Origin: Prosthecobacter debontii
GTDB taxonomy: Bacteria > Verrucomicrobiota > Verrucomicrobiia > Verrucomicrobiales > Akkermansiaceae
Assembly (NCBI GenBank): GCA_945873125.1
Contig: CAMCBV010000009.1
Span: forward strand, 19,886 to 83,885
Reading direction: 5' to 3'
DNA length: 64,000 nucleotides
This document shows positions 26,169 to 35,824 of this stretch, one piece after another (within the stretch, counting starts at the first letter, position 1; each line of letters opens with the position of its first letter). The notes beneath the pieces are model-generated. The model worked only from the letters and a program-made list of their open reading frames with translations. It was not told the origin of the DNA and did no database searches. The translations under genes and the position numbers were made by a program.

Positions 26169-27458
26169 TTAGAACACCTTCGTCACTCCGGGAATCGGAG
26201 CAGGATACAATCCGTCAGCCCCCATCTTCGGACCTGGATCGGCATCCCAAGCCAAGGTTTTAGGCATGGTATCCAAATCTGAATTCAGTGCCTGCTCCCA
26301 TGTGATTTCCTGACCGGAATAGGTCGCCATTCTTCCCATGATGGCTGTCAGAGTGGATTCAGCCGTATAGTGGGCATTGTTGATGGGCTTGTTCTCATGA
26401 ATGTGCTTCACCAACACATCGTGCTCGGTCTGATAAGGGTTATTATTCTCACCGCGGAAACGCCAAATAATCTTTCCAGAAAGATCCTTGATCACCCCAG
26501 CTGTTGCCGTGCCTTTGGTGCCGATGATGGTCTCTGAAACTTTCGACCAAGTGCCATTCCAGTGCTTGCACTGGCTATTCATGATCGTTCCGTTCGGATA
26601 TGTATATTCGACGTAGTGATGGTCATAAATTTCACCCCAGTTTTTGCCGATGCGCTTGGTGCGGCCACCCATCCCGACAGCTTTGACCGGATGCTGACCC
26701 ATGAACCAGTTGCCGACATCGATGTTGTGAATGTGTTGCTCGCAAATATGATCGCCACAGATCCAGTTGAAATAGAACCAGTTGCGCATTTGATATTCCA
26801 TCTCGGTCATCCCCTCTTTGCGCTCGCGGGTCCAAACTCCGCCACCTGACCAATACACCTGCGCGTTCACAATGTCGCCGATCAAGCCTTCTTTGATCTG
26901 CTGCAGGGTTTCGATATAGGTGTTTTGGTAATGGCGCTGAAGACCACAAACCACTTTCAGGTTTTTCTTATCCGCCTCCTTCGCTGCCTCGATCACTTTG
27001 CGAATTCCCGGTCCGTCGACGGCAACCGGTTTCTCCATGAAAACGTGTTTTCCTTGCTGCACCGCATACTCAAAATGCGCAGGACGGAAACCCGGTGATG
27101 AACACAACAAAACCAGATCCGCCGCATCAATCGCTTTTTTGAAAGCATCAAAACCGACAAATCGACGCTCCGCAGGAACATCCACTCTTTCCTTATATTG
27201 ATTCTGCAAGGCGGTGTGCGCTTTGGTCAAATTATCCTCAAACGCATCCGCCATCGCCACAAGCTTGGTTCCGGGAACATTCAGCGATTGACTCGCCGCT
27301 CCGGTTCCACGTCCGCCGCAACCGATCAAGGCCACTTTGATTTCTTTCGCCGCGCCTTGGGCACTGGCGATTCCCGGCAACAAGGTCGCAGCACTGACTA
27401 GAGCTCCGGCTTTGATAAAATCACGACGGTCCGATTGAGGTAAACTTGGATTTTGCAT
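26169..27458 (-). CDS. TAT-exported Gfo/Idh/MocA-family oxidoreductase
   Basis: This 429-residue NAD(P)-dependent sugar oxidoreductase has a twin-arginine signal (SDRRDFIKAG near residues 9-18, then a hydrophobic stretch ending in SAQG). The Rossmann motif IGCGGRGTG lies near 43-51 and the family catalytic segment MEKPVA near 140. Exported members with this layout are abundant in Verrucomicrobiota and Planctomycetota and include GH109-type glycosidases and sugar oxidoreductases; which this is cannot be told here. Confidence 0.88.
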   Translation of the reverse strand: MQNPSLPQSDRRDFIKAGALVSAATLLPGIASAQGAAKEIKVALIGCGGRGTGAASQSLNVPGTKLVAMADAFEDNLTKAHTALQNQYKERVDVPAERRFVGFDAFKKAIDAADLVLLCSSPGFRPAHFEYAVQQGKHVFMEKPVAVDGPGIRKVIEAAKEADKKNLKVVCGLQRHYQNTYIETLQQIKEGLIGDIVNAQVYWSGGGVWTRERKEGMTEMEYQMRNWFYFNWICGDHICEQHIHNIDVGNWFMGQHPVKAVGMGGRTKRIGKNWGEIYDHHYVEYTYPNGTIMNSQCKHWNGTWSKVSETIIGTKGTATAGVIKDLSGKIIWRFRGENNNPYQTEHDVLVKHIHENKPINNAHYTAESTLTAIMGRMATYSGQEITWEQALNSDLDTMPKTLAWDADPGPKMGADGLYPAPIPGVTKVF

Positions 27459-27620
27459 TACGGATCATACGTAACCCTATCTGACCGTCTTTCGTAAATG
27501 GATTTTTTGCTAATTTTACCCAGATAAACAACCTCGGAAAGAAACCGTGAATCGAAGTCAGCGGAGATAGCGCTTTTAAGATGGTTTGCCATTCGAAGCT
27601 TCCGAAACGGAAGCGAAGAA

Positions 27621-27740
27621 TGGTGGGCAGGGCTGGATTGGAGAATGCTTTGCACTCCCCCGACTCCGCTTCGCTGCGGCTCAAACCTTTTGCCTCACCG
27701 CTTGGGCGGATTCGGCAGTGGTTCGAACCCAGCCCTGCCA
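27621..27740. repeat. Element flanked by inverted copies of the tRNA-Tyr 3' end
   Basis: Positions 27621-27639 repeat exactly the 3' end of tRNA-Tyr (same as 27789-27807, including CCA). The opposite flank (about 27719-27740) carries an inverted copy of the T-arm and acceptor strand. The inner part contains smaller hairpins (ccgcttgggcgg; cgcttcgctgcgg). The whole 120 bp can fold on itself. It is not a functional tRNA. Confidence 0.65.
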
Positions 27741-27788
27741 TAATAAAAAAACGTTCACCGTGATGATGAACGCTTTGTTTGAAAATGA

Positions 27789-27873
27789 TGGTGGGCAGGG
27801 CTGGATTCGAACCAGCGTACTCAATGAGAGCAGATTTACAGTCTGCCGCCTTTAACCACTCGGCCACCTACCC
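27789..27873 (-). tRNA. tRNA-Tyr(GUA)
   Basis: On the minus strand, the acceptor GGGTAGG pairs with CCTGCCC (one G-T pair), followed by discriminator A and an encoded CCA (27791-27789). The anticodon loop contains GTA flanked by the stem GCAGA/TCTGC. A class II variable arm and a T-arm GCTGG-TTCGAAT-CCAGC are present. CCA is encoded here, unlike in the two leucine tRNAs of this window. Confidence 0.93.
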
Positions 27874-27952
27874 GGTGCCGCATGTGCGGGGCGGGATGTT
27901 TGTTTTCGATACGGGGTGCTGACAAGTAAAAAGAGGGGAAAAACTTCATTTT

Positions 27953-29284
27953 TTACTTCTCCAGCGTTTCCGCACGGGAAATCAAGGCTCGTGCGGCATC
28001 CGCGTTACGGCCTTCAGCGTTCCAGATCCCGGCAAGCGCTCGAAGTGCGACTGCGGTTTCCTTGGTCGCTGTTCTCGGAAAGGTCTTGATCGCGTTTCTC
28101 AGTCGTTCCTCGGCGGCCTTGTTCTGCCCCTGAGCCACAAGCTCTCGAGCGAATTCTAACAAGAAACTGGGATCAACTTGAGATGGATGGGTCATCATGC
28201 TTTCTGCCTGACGAAACAAACGAAGCGCCGAGTCTTTCGATTCCGAATCCCTTACCGCCGCAACCGCCAGCTGCGTCATCAAACGCACGTTGTCGGGATG
28301 GTTATAAACGGCTTTCTCGAGCAACAAGCGGGCATCGCGGCTTTTTTCTGCCGCGAGCAACTCAACCCCGAGTTGTTCAAATTCCTCAGGAGATCCGCCT
28401 CGGATTTTCAGCAACTCCGCTGAATGATACAGAGCTTCATTTAGCTGGCTGCTCTTCCGATAGTGCTTGGCAAGCGATTCATGAGCCAATGCTTTGCGCG
28501 AATGGATAACCAAAACAGCTTTCAATGCGTTAACCCCTGCCTCGTCCTCTTTTGCGACGAAATGCAGAATTCCTTTGCGTATTCTCAGATCCAACGAAGA
28601 CGGAACCACAGCCGTATGGATATTAAGCATACGAATCGCCTCTTTGATGTTTCCCGCTTCACGGAAATGCTCGCTCGCCGCTCTGGCAATTCCGGCCCAT
28701 TCCGGATGCTCTTCCATCGCTTTTTGAAAGCTGTTCGCTATCCGTTTCTGCGCAGCCTCATCCTCCGAATCGTAGAGGCTTTTTGTGCTTGTAACATAAA
28801 AGCTCACCGCCTCCTGCGAATCCATATCGATTTTTTCTAGCCATGCTCTCGCCCCATCGTCATCTCCTTTTTCACGAGAGAATCGAATCAAGCGCTCAAT
28901 CGGCAAAACTTGGCCCGGCATGGCTTCCAGCACAGCCCGATACGCAGCCACGCGCTTGCGATCGGCAAGAGCATCTCCCCTACCGATCGTCCCGAGGAAA
29001 TCGCCGAATTCAATGCGTGCCTCCATGGATTCAGGTCGCTCCGAAATGACTTTTTCATAAATTCCAATAGCCCCCAACTTGTCGCCGGATTCCATTTTCA
29101 TTCCAACTATGATCCTCACCAGCGGCATGGCAGTAGGATCCGTTGCGTAAGCCGATTGGAAATACCCGTTCGCACGTAAATCATTGTCATTCAGGGACTC
29201 CAGAGTTCCATATGAAAAATCCAACAAACTTCCTGCGTTTAATAGACCGCACGAAGCTGAAATCATTCCCACAATCAAGCGCAT
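27953..29284 (-). CDS. Secreted TPR-repeat protein
   Basis: This 443-residue protein has a short signal peptide and many helical repeats of the TPR type (for example the segments around ANGYFQSAYATDPTAMP, YEKVISERPESMEARIEFG and RLRNAIKTFPRTATKETAVA). TPR arrays bind protein partners; no enzymatic domain is present. It is divergent from the heparinase-like gene with 28 bp between starts, so both are likely driven from one region. Confidence 0.78.
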   Translation of the reverse strand: MRLIVGMISASCGLLNAGSLLDFSYGTLESLNDNDLRANGYFQSAYATDPTAMPLVRIIVGMKMESGDKLGAIGIYEKVISERPESMEARIEFGDFLGTIGRGDALADRKRVAAYRAVLEAMPGQVLPIERLIRFSREKGDDDGARAWLEKIDMDSQEAVSFYVTSTKSLYDSEDEAAQKRIANSFQKAMEEHPEWAGIARAASEHFREAGNIKEAIRMLNIHTAVVPSSLDLRIRKGILHFVAKEDEAGVNALKAVLVIHSRKALAHESLAKHYRKSSQLNEALYHSAELLKIRGGSPEEFEQLGVELLAAEKSRDARLLLEKAVYNHPDNVRLMTQLAVAAVRDSESKDSALRLFRQAESMMTHPSQVDPSFLLEFARELVAQGQNKAAEERLRNAIKTFPRTATKETAVALRALAGIWNAEGRNADAARALISRAETLEK

Positions 29285-29312
29285 CCCTCTTCCCTACCCG
29301 CAAAAAACCACC

Positions 29313-31106
29313 ATGAAAAGCCTCTATCTTATCACTTTAACGATAGTTTGGCTTATCCTGCCTCCATCCCTGCTGGCAATTCCTGAGCACCCGCGACTGC
29401 TTGTCACAGCAGACGATTGGAAAAATCTACCCTCTCGCATGGAAGGCGATCCGAGAGTGAAAAAAATCATTTCCGCCACCATCGCACGGGCTGATGTCAC
29501 TTTTGAAAAGCCCCTGCTCCAATACAAACGCGAAGGACGCCGCATTCTTTCCGTATCCCGGGATGCCATCGAACGCGTGCTCGATCTCTCCACCGCATGG
29601 AAAGTTACTGGGGAAAAGAAATACCTCATTCGCTGCCGAGACGAAATGCTCGCGATTTCGAATTTCAAAGACTGGAACCCCGACCACCACCTCGACACCG
29701 CGGAAATGCAAACCGCACTCGCCATCGGCTATGACTGGTTGTTTCATGATCTATCAAAAACGGATCAAAAAACGATCTCCACGGCACTGCGTGACAAAGG
29801 TCTGAAATCCACGCTCGCCAACCGTCACCTAGCCAAACGCAAAAACAACTGGAACCAGGTTTGCATGGGCGGCCTAGTCATGTCCGCCATCGCCATAATG
29901 AATGAAGAGCCTGGGCTCTCAAACGAAGCTCTAGAGCTTGCAAAAGCTGGTATACCGAACGGCCTGCGTGGTGGCTACCCAGTCAACGGAGCTTACGCGG
30001 AGGGCGGGGGTTATTGGTCTTACGGAACGATCTATACCATCCTCACTATCGAGGCTCTTCGCAACGTTCAAATGCCTTTCGAAGCCTATCGCGCGCATCC
30101 CGGCTTCCTCCAAAGTGCGGAGTTCATCCAACAAGTCCAAGGCACCAGTGGTCTGCTTTTCAACTATGGTGACAACGCTCCGAAGAATCTCGAATTCAGC
30201 ACGGCGTTGACTTGGATGGCAAAACAAAACCAGAGCCAATCACTCAATCAATTTATCGCTCCAACTTTCGATCAACTCGACGCATCCACACATGAGCGAT
30301 TTCTCGCTCTGGCTGCCTTCTGGGTTTCCCATACTGCCGAAGCAAAAGAAAAAACATTAGCCCTTCATTTTCTCGGATCAGGCTACAGCCCCATCGCCAT
30401 CCACCGCACAGGCTTCGAATCCAAAGATCTCTTCCTCGGCATCAAAGCCGGAATGGCCAATGTTAACCATGGTCACATGGACGCCGGATCATTTGTCATA
30501 GACTGGGCAGGAGAACGTTGGGCGAGTGATCTTGGCGTGCAAAAATATCACGATCTCGAGTCCGTTGGGATCGATCTCTTCAAAATGACCCAAGACAGCG
30601 GACGTTGGTCCGTATTCCGCCTCAATAATTTTTCACATAACACCCTCACCTACAACGGCAAGCTCCACCGAATAGAAGGAAAATCAGAAATTCTCTCCTC
30701 AAAAAGCACTCCTCAACACGAAACGATTGTCAACCTCGCAGCCGTCTTAGACCTACCGAAAAACGCCACGGCCACCCGCCGTTTCATCTTGAATTCGGAT
30801 CAACGCACAATGACCATCACCGATTCCCTTTCGGGTCTCAAACCCAAAGATGAAATCACCTGGAACCTCTACACTCCAGCAACGCCCACCCCAACCGATA
30901 ACGGCTTCCTGCTCTCCATAAAGAAATCCAAGATGCAACTCGATCTGACATCGCCACAATCTATACAGAGACTCGCCTCCCCCGCTGATCCACCACCCAA
31001 CGCTCACGATGTCACCAACCCTGGCATCACCCGCATCCACCTGAACGCAACCGCCGACTCCGAGGGGAAAATCCAAATCAGCGCCATTTTCAAGACCGCT
31101 CGCTAG
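29313..31106 (+). CDS. Secreted heparinase II/III-like polysaccharide lyase
   Basis: This protein of about 597 residues has a signal peptide (cleavage after LLA near residue 22), an alpha-toroid N-terminal domain and a C-terminal beta-sandwich beginning with VNHGHMDAGSFVIDWAGERW, the heparinase II/III signature. Such lyases cleave uronic-acid-containing polysaccharides (heparin-like or alginate-like). I chose the ATG at 29313 for the signal peptide; the frame is open to 29184 but would overlap the divergent gene. Substrate unknown. Confidence 0.85.
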   Translation: MKSLYLITLTIVWLILPPSLLAIPEHPRLLVTADDWKNLPSRMEGDPRVKKIISATIARADVTFEKPLLQYKREGRRILSVSRDAIERVLDLSTAWKVTGEKKYLIRCRDEMLAISNFKDWNPDHHLDTAEMQTALAIGYDWLFHDLSKTDQKTISTALRDKGLKSTLANRHLAKRKNNWNQVCMGGLVMSAIAIMNEEPGLSNEALELAKAGIPNGLRGGYPVNGAYAEGGGYWSYGTIYTILTIEALRNVQMPFEAYRAHPGFLQSAEFIQQVQGTSGLLFNYGDNAPKNLEFSTALTWMAKQNQSQSLNQFIAPTFDQLDASTHERFLALAAFWVSHTAEAKEKTLALHFLGSGYSPIAIHRTGFESKDLFLGIKAGMANVNHGHMDAGSFVIDWAGERWASDLGVQKYHDLESVGIDLFKMTQDSGRWSVFRLNNFSHNTLTYNGKLHRIEGKSEILSSKSTPQHETIVNLAAVLDLPKNATATRRFILNSDQRTMTITDSLSGLKPKDEITWNLYTPATPTPTDNGFLLSIKKSKMQLDLTSPQSIQRLASPADPPPNAHDVTNPGITRIHLNATADSEGKIQISAIFKTAR

Positions 31107-31583
31107 TTTCGCCCTCGATGGATAGGTATCGTTACGGGTCAGACCCGAATGCAAAATTGTCGACCAAGAAAGTATCTCGACAGAAATGCACCAACCTTTA
31201 TCTTTCTACAGCACCGATTGATGCACTTCCGTCCTGAATTCGCCGATGGCAAAAACATAAAAATGCTCAACAGGATCATCGATGATCTCGCGATAGTTAA
31301 ATATGAATCCATCGAGGAAGCGATCGCTGACCTAGTCTCATATGGAGAGGATCCATTGATAGCTCATACGATGGTTCTAACCATGGATCGTATCGACGTC
31401 ATCGAATAGAATTTTCAACCTCAAATGAAATGCACAACGGCATAAAATCAACGCCGCCCTTCAAGAACGAACATCCCCTTCCCAGACCGGCTATCGAGTC
31501 GATTCTCCGGCCCAAGTGGAAAACCATTTTAGCATATACCGATTGACCACATTGGATCAATTTGACTTTTACCACAGGAAACT
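31107..31583. other. Intergenic region with a REP-like hairpin
   Basis: It contains the hairpin CGGGT/ACCCG (31135-31139 with 31143-31147) followed by gaatgcaaaattg, which resembles REP sequences that accompany REP-associated transposases (from memory), and a small open frame at 31221-31409. The last 170 bp show nothing recognisable. Confidence 0.45.
31221..31409 (+). CDS. Doubtful small open frame
   Basis: This 62-codon frame (MHFRPEFADGKNIKMLNRII and onward) has a coherent helical and acidic composition, but no ribosome site and no family I recognise. The frame is open back to 31149, where it runs into the REP-like hairpin. It may be a gene fragment left by the repeat. Confidence 0.25.
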   Translation: MHFRPEFADGKNIKMLNRIIDDLAIVKYESIEEAIADLVSYGEDPLIAHTMVLTMDRIDVIE

Positions 31584-33440
31584 ATGATATCATCAAAACG
31601 CTTAATATTAGCTGGTGCATTAGCATCCGCTTGGTTTGTAACAACAGCATTCCTGTTGGCCGCGCCGAAGAAGGTCGATACACCGCTATCCCCTGAAGCC
31701 CAGAAGGCACATGATGGTTATGCTGGCATGCTTGAAGCATTGCGCAGCGAGTTAATGCCAAAGCTTCCGCAGATTGATGCAGCCAAGTATGCGAAGCTCA
31801 CAGAGGCTTATGCCGCAAAAAAAGTTTCCAGCGATGCCTGTATGCTGGCAGCAAAGCCGGTTTTGGCCGATATCGAAGGATTTATAGCGAGTGATGCGGT
31901 GGATGAAAAGCTGGTCAAAGCAGCAGTCATTGCGGATGCAACACCGCGTGGTTTGGCTGAATTTACCCAACAAGGACTGGCGGAGAAAAAGATAATCGAT
32001 GATCTGTTGAGTCGTCCAACCCTCATGAAACAGATGCTGCTTGCCGGTGGTGCCAAGGCGGGGCGTTACGGAAGATCCATGCAGATTTATCATGAAATCC
32101 TATCGAGGCATCCACGAGCCAAAGACGGGCAACTCAATCGACTGGCATGGGCTGTTTCCTTGGAGTTTGCAGCACCGGAGTTGTGCGGATACAGCGCCAT
32201 AGATCCGATCAGGCGCTATGCTTTTTTTGAAAAATCCTATTTAGAAAAGGAACTATCGCCCAATTTTGAAAAGCATTCCGTCTGGCTGCTCAGGCACGTC
32301 GTCAATGATCCCAACATGGAAGAGGACATGCTTTGGATGCGAGAGATGCTTTGGAACTATCGGCCGGATCAAATCAATGCACCAGATGAATACAACGCTC
32401 ATGTCGTGGGATTGATGTATTCCGATTTTGGGCACAGAAAAGCCGAAGTAGGCGAGACAGGCCCCCCTTACACCCAGTTGCAGCAGTTCATGGACAGGGG
32501 CTCAATATGTGGAGGAAAAGGCTCCTTCGGTCGCTGCTTGGGTCGCGCTTTTGGAATTCCAGTCTGGGGTGCACGTCTCAGGAGCCATACCGCCATGAGT
32601 TATTGGACGCCGAAGGGCTGGGAGACTATTCTCGGAGTTTCGTTCGCAAACGGATACTGGATTGTTGATCAGGTTGACTCGATGCGTGGTCCGTATTTTC
32701 TGGATATCGCCAAGTCACGTAATTTTCCAGATGAATACATCAAGGCATGTCGCGCCGATTGGGTCAGCAGTATGCTGGGTGAAGAAAAAGTAAAGGGAAT
32801 GGAGCCAGACAAGACTGCGGGAACGTGGAGCACTTTGGCGGTCAACAAAAGACGCGCAATCGTTGCGACTTTTGATCCTCCTCCAGCCCCCGTGAAGCCA
32901 GATCCGAATGTGCCTAAGCCTGAAAACAATCAGGGCTATCCCGAGCGCTTGGTAAAAGTCGTGGTTCCAAGCGAGCTCAAAAAAATCAGCATCGATGGGC
33001 ATGGAGGAATTCATATTCCTGCTGTAGCTTGCACCAGCCCAACAACTAACACTAAAAAGATCGTTTTCATGCCAACTCGCGAAGGCGGAATGAATCTGCA
33101 CTACAAACGCTGGGAAATGCCAGAGCCTTTGGTTTATGAAATAGAGGTACCTGCTGCTGGAAATTACGCGCTGACGGCGAATGTCGTCACCGTCAATCGC
33201 GAGCAATTTTTCCTAGTCACAACAAATGAGGCAAAGGAACCTATTAGATTGGAAATGCCTTACACGGTTGGTAAATGGGGAGGAACTACCCCGGTTACGG
33301 TCTCTCTGACAAAGGGCGTAAATAAAATGACTTTCCAACGCACCGTGATTGCGGATTTCATCAAAGAGGGATATCGATTTGCAGGTCCAGAATATGGCGG
33401 CATCACCATCAAAGATTTTGAACTCAAACCCTTGAAGTAA
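31584..33440 (+). CDS. Secreted transglutaminase-like protein with C-terminal beta domain
   Basis: This 618-residue protein has a signal peptide (cleavage after LLA near residue 26) and a helical N-terminal region. A domain with Cys309 in GSICGGKGSF, the RAFGIPVWGA segment and His335 in SHTAMSYWTPKGW follows the transglutaminase-like pattern (Cys, then RAxGIP, then His before Trp). A C-terminal beta-rich region (from about 510) looks like a carbohydrate-binding or adhesion module. It is a paralogue of the minus-strand gene at 38565. A clear AGGA site precedes the ATG. The enzyme activity is inferred from motif order only; an Asp for the triad was not located. Confidence 0.7.
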   Translation: MISSKRLILAGALASAWFVTTAFLLAAPKKVDTPLSPEAQKAHDGYAGMLEALRSELMPKLPQIDAAKYAKLTEAYAAKKVSSDACMLAAKPVLADIEGFIASDAVDEKLVKAAVIADATPRGLAEFTQQGLAEKKIIDDLLSRPTLMKQMLLAGGAKAGRYGRSMQIYHEILSRHPRAKDGQLNRLAWAVSLEFAAPELCGYSAIDPIRRYAFFEKSYLEKELSPNFEKHSVWLLRHVVNDPNMEEDMLWMREMLWNYRPDQINAPDEYNAHVVGLMYSDFGHRKAEVGETGPPYTQLQQFMDRGSICGGKGSFGRCLGRAFGIPVWGARLRSHTAMSYWTPKGWETILGVSFANGYWIVDQVDSMRGPYFLDIAKSRNFPDEYIKACRADWVSSMLGEEKVKGMEPDKTAGTWSTLAVNKRRAIVATFDPPPAPVKPDPNVPKPENNQGYPERLVKVVVPSELKKISIDGHGGIHIPAVACTSPTTNTKKIVFMPTREGGMNLHYKRWEMPEPLVYEIEVPAAGNYALTANVVTVNREQFFLVTTNEAKEPIRLEMPYTVGKWGGTTPVTVSLTKGVNKMTFQRTVIADFIKEGYRFAGPEYGGITIKDFELKPLK

Positions 33441-33504
33441 TCAGTCTCACCCTCATCCCATAACCTTTATTATTCGCTCAAAAAAAACCTCATCATTCCA
33501 TTCC

Positions 33505-34677
33505 ATGAAAACCACCCACCCTTCCCTGTTTTTTCTCGCTTTTGCAGCACTTTTTGCGCCGTTGCTCCATGCCAAGCCGCTCAAGGTCTTCATCCTCGCC
33601 GGCCAATCGAATATGGAAGGGCATGCGGAAATTTTCACTTTCCCCCTCATCGCCAAGGATCCAAAAACAGCGGATCTCTATAAGCAGATGGTGGATGCCA
33701 CGGGTAAGCCGGTGATCTGCAAGGATGTTTGGATCTCTTACGCTTATGGTGATTTTGGCGGCGCGCCGATCGGTCGCAAGGCAGGTAATCTGAGCGCCGG
33801 TTGGGGTAGCCAACACCACGTCCGCGAGGCCAAGATCGGGCCCGAGTTCACCTTTGGCATCACGATGCAGAAACACCTTGGCGAGCCGATTCTACTGATT
33901 AAAAACGCATGGGGCGGCAAGAGCCTGATGGTTGATTTCCGTCCGCCAAGCGGTGGAGAACCGACCGATCCGCGCCACAAGGAAATGGCAGGTAAATACT
34001 ACGGACACATGTTATCCCATGTGAAGGACGTGTTGGCCGATCCAAAAAAGGTCTATCCGGATTATGATCCGAAGGAGGGCTATGAGATTGCCGGCTTCGT
34101 CTGGTTCCAAGGCTTCAATGACCTCGTGGGCCCTTATCCTGGCGATCCAAGCAAAAAGAGCATCAAGGACTACTCCGAATACAGCCGTCTGCTGGCTTGC
34201 CTCATTCGCGACCTGCGTAAGGATCTCAACACACCAAACATGCCTTTCGTGACGGGCGTAATCGGTGTGGGCGGAGAAACGAAAGGTGATGGCACCGAGG
34301 CCTTCCGCAATGCGATGGCAGCGCCGGGAGAAATGGACGAATTCAAGGGCACTGTAGCCAACGTTTACACCCACAAGTTTTGGCCCGCCGACATTGATGC
34401 GATCAAGCTCAAGCTATCAGCAGCCACCGCGGAGTTGGGCAAGAAAAACAATGTGCTCAAGATGCGTTCCAAGAAGGGCGAGGACGTCAAGGAGGAGATG
34501 ACCAAACTTGCGGCCGAGATCGCAGCGGTCAACGAGAAGGCAATCAGCGAGGACGAGAAATACCTGCTTAAAAATGGAAGCTCGAATCAGGGATTCCATT
34601 ACTATGGCTCAGCCAAGTTCTTCGCCCAAGCGGGCCAAGCCTTTGCGGAAGCCATGGCTAAAATGAAAAAACCTTAA
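33505..34677 (+). CDS. Secreted SASA-type (sialate O-acetylesterase-like) esterase
   Basis: This 390-residue SGNH-like hydrolase has a signal peptide (cleavage after HAK region) and the nucleophile motif LAGQSNMEG with Ser35. The middle FVWFQGFND segment is the second SGNH block. The late His lies in NQGFHYYGS, but the Asp expected three residues before it is replaced by Asn. SASA enzymes remove O-acetyl groups from carbohydrates. It follows the transglutaminase-like gene by 64 bp. Confidence 0.82.
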   Translation: MKTTHPSLFFLAFAALFAPLLHAKPLKVFILAGQSNMEGHAEIFTFPLIAKDPKTADLYKQMVDATGKPVICKDVWISYAYGDFGGAPIGRKAGNLSAGWGSQHHVREAKIGPEFTFGITMQKHLGEPILLIKNAWGGKSLMVDFRPPSGGEPTDPRHKEMAGKYYGHMLSHVKDVLADPKKVYPDYDPKEGYEIAGFVWFQGFNDLVGPYPGDPSKKSIKDYSEYSRLLACLIRDLRKDLNTPNMPFVTGVIGVGGETKGDGTEAFRNAMAAPGEMDEFKGTVANVYTHKFWPADIDAIKLKLSAATAELGKKNNVLKMRSKKGEDVKEEMTKLAAEIAAVNEKAISEDEKYLLKNGSSNQGFHYYGSAKFFAQAGQAFAEAMAKMKKP

Positions 34678-34733
34678 GACTCATCTGTTTCGTTTCCAAT
34701 CAAAGCAGGAATCATCCCGTCCAAACGACTCCT

Positions 34734-35480
34734 ATGTTTGATAAAATGACTAGCAAACTCCTGTTGTTTCCGGCGGCTATCCTGCTCGTTTCCCTGAAAT
34801 TAACGCCATGTATCGCCGCTGAACCGGACATTGACGGAAAACACCTGTTTATCCTCTCCGGGCAATCCAACATGGTGGGAATGAATCAAGATGTCTCTTT
34901 CACCCCTGCGGTAAACAAGGCCTTCGGCAAGAACAAGGTGATCGTGGTCAAAGACGCACACGGCGGGCAATCGATCCGCAGCTGGGGTAAAACAAACCAC
35001 GAATTCCCACCACCAACGACTGGCCGAGTGCCTAAAGTGAGAGGTGAGCTCTACGATCGCCTGATAGAAAAAGTGAAAACCGCGATCGTGGGGCAGCCAC
35101 TCAAAACCGTCACCTTCGTTTGGATGCAAGGTGAGTCGGATTTGAATAATACGGCATACGATGCCTACCTGAAGGAGTTATTAGACCAACTTGAGACCGA
35201 CCTAGCATTCAAAAGGATCAACTTCGTAATCGGGCGAATCAGTGATGCTGGGCTCGATGGTGGAAAACGACGTGAAGGAATTATGACCATACGCCGTGTC
35301 CAGCAGGAGTTCGCGGAAGCGCATCCGCGGGGAGCATGGGTCGATACGGACGACCTGAATGACAGGAAGGATGGGGAAAAGGTCGTGCACGATCTTCACT
35401 ACACCAAGGACGGATACGTGATCCTTGGTGCAAGGTTCTCCGAGAAAGCCATTGAGCTTATCGAAAAGTCAAACAAGTAG
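34734..35480 (+). CDS. Secreted SASA-type esterase, short form
   Basis: This 248-residue paralogue of the previous gene has a signal peptide (cleavage after IAA), nucleophile Ser44 in LSGQSNMVGM, the block FVWMQGESD and a complete Asp-x-His in HDLHYTKDGY. The catalytic set therefore looks intact here. The ATG at 34746 is an alternative start. Two adjacent esterases suggest removal of different acetyl groups from one polysaccharide. Confidence 0.82.
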   Translation: MFDKMTSKLLLFPAAILLVSLKLTPCIAAEPDIDGKHLFILSGQSNMVGMNQDVSFTPAVNKAFGKNKVIVVKDAHGGQSIRSWGKTNHEFPPPTTGRVPKVRGELYDRLIEKVKTAIVGQPLKTVTFVWMQGESDLNNTAYDAYLKELLDQLETDLAFKRINFVIGRISDAGLDGGKRREGIMTIRRVQQEFAEAHPRGAWVDTDDLNDRKDGEKVVHDLHYTKDGYVILGARFSEKAIELIEKSNK

Positions 35481-35824
35481 CTCGCCCAACACTTTTTTCC
35501 GCTACCAATGACCAAATCTCCAGTGTGTCTCTCCCATGGGTAATTGAGCAAATTTCCTGCATTCATTGATACGAGGACCCATAGGATAACGATAACTTTC
35601 GACCATTATCCAAGGAGCTTGTAAACGGAATCAAACAAACCAGATAGGCGGATTCAGATCAAAAACACTTTATGTTGTGGTCAATCTCGGTTTTTAAAAA
35701 ATAGCCCTTCTTCGGCTCGCATAAACCGGACATCATAGCAGATCCCCATGCACCCTCGTCGAGAACTGCCAGCGGCATGTAAAAAATATCTAACAATAAA
35801 TCAAATTCGCAAATAAACGAAAGA
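35481..35824. other. Intergenic region between convergent clusters
   Basis: No gene is visible in these 344 bp. The only structure is a weak hairpin near 35703-35717 that could end the long minus-strand operon. Confidence 0.6.
35696..35717 (-). terminator. Weak terminator of the moxR operon
   Basis: On the minus strand a 4-bp stem AGCC/GGCT is followed by a six-base U-run (35701-35696). It lies about 110 bp after the last stop of the operon. The stem is short, so this is a weak call. Confidence 0.35.

Noticed and set aside
27421..27867. 148-codon minus-strand frame across tRNA-Tyr
   Set aside because: It reads through the tRNA and the tRNA-derived repeat; its peptide is a translation of those non-coding parts.
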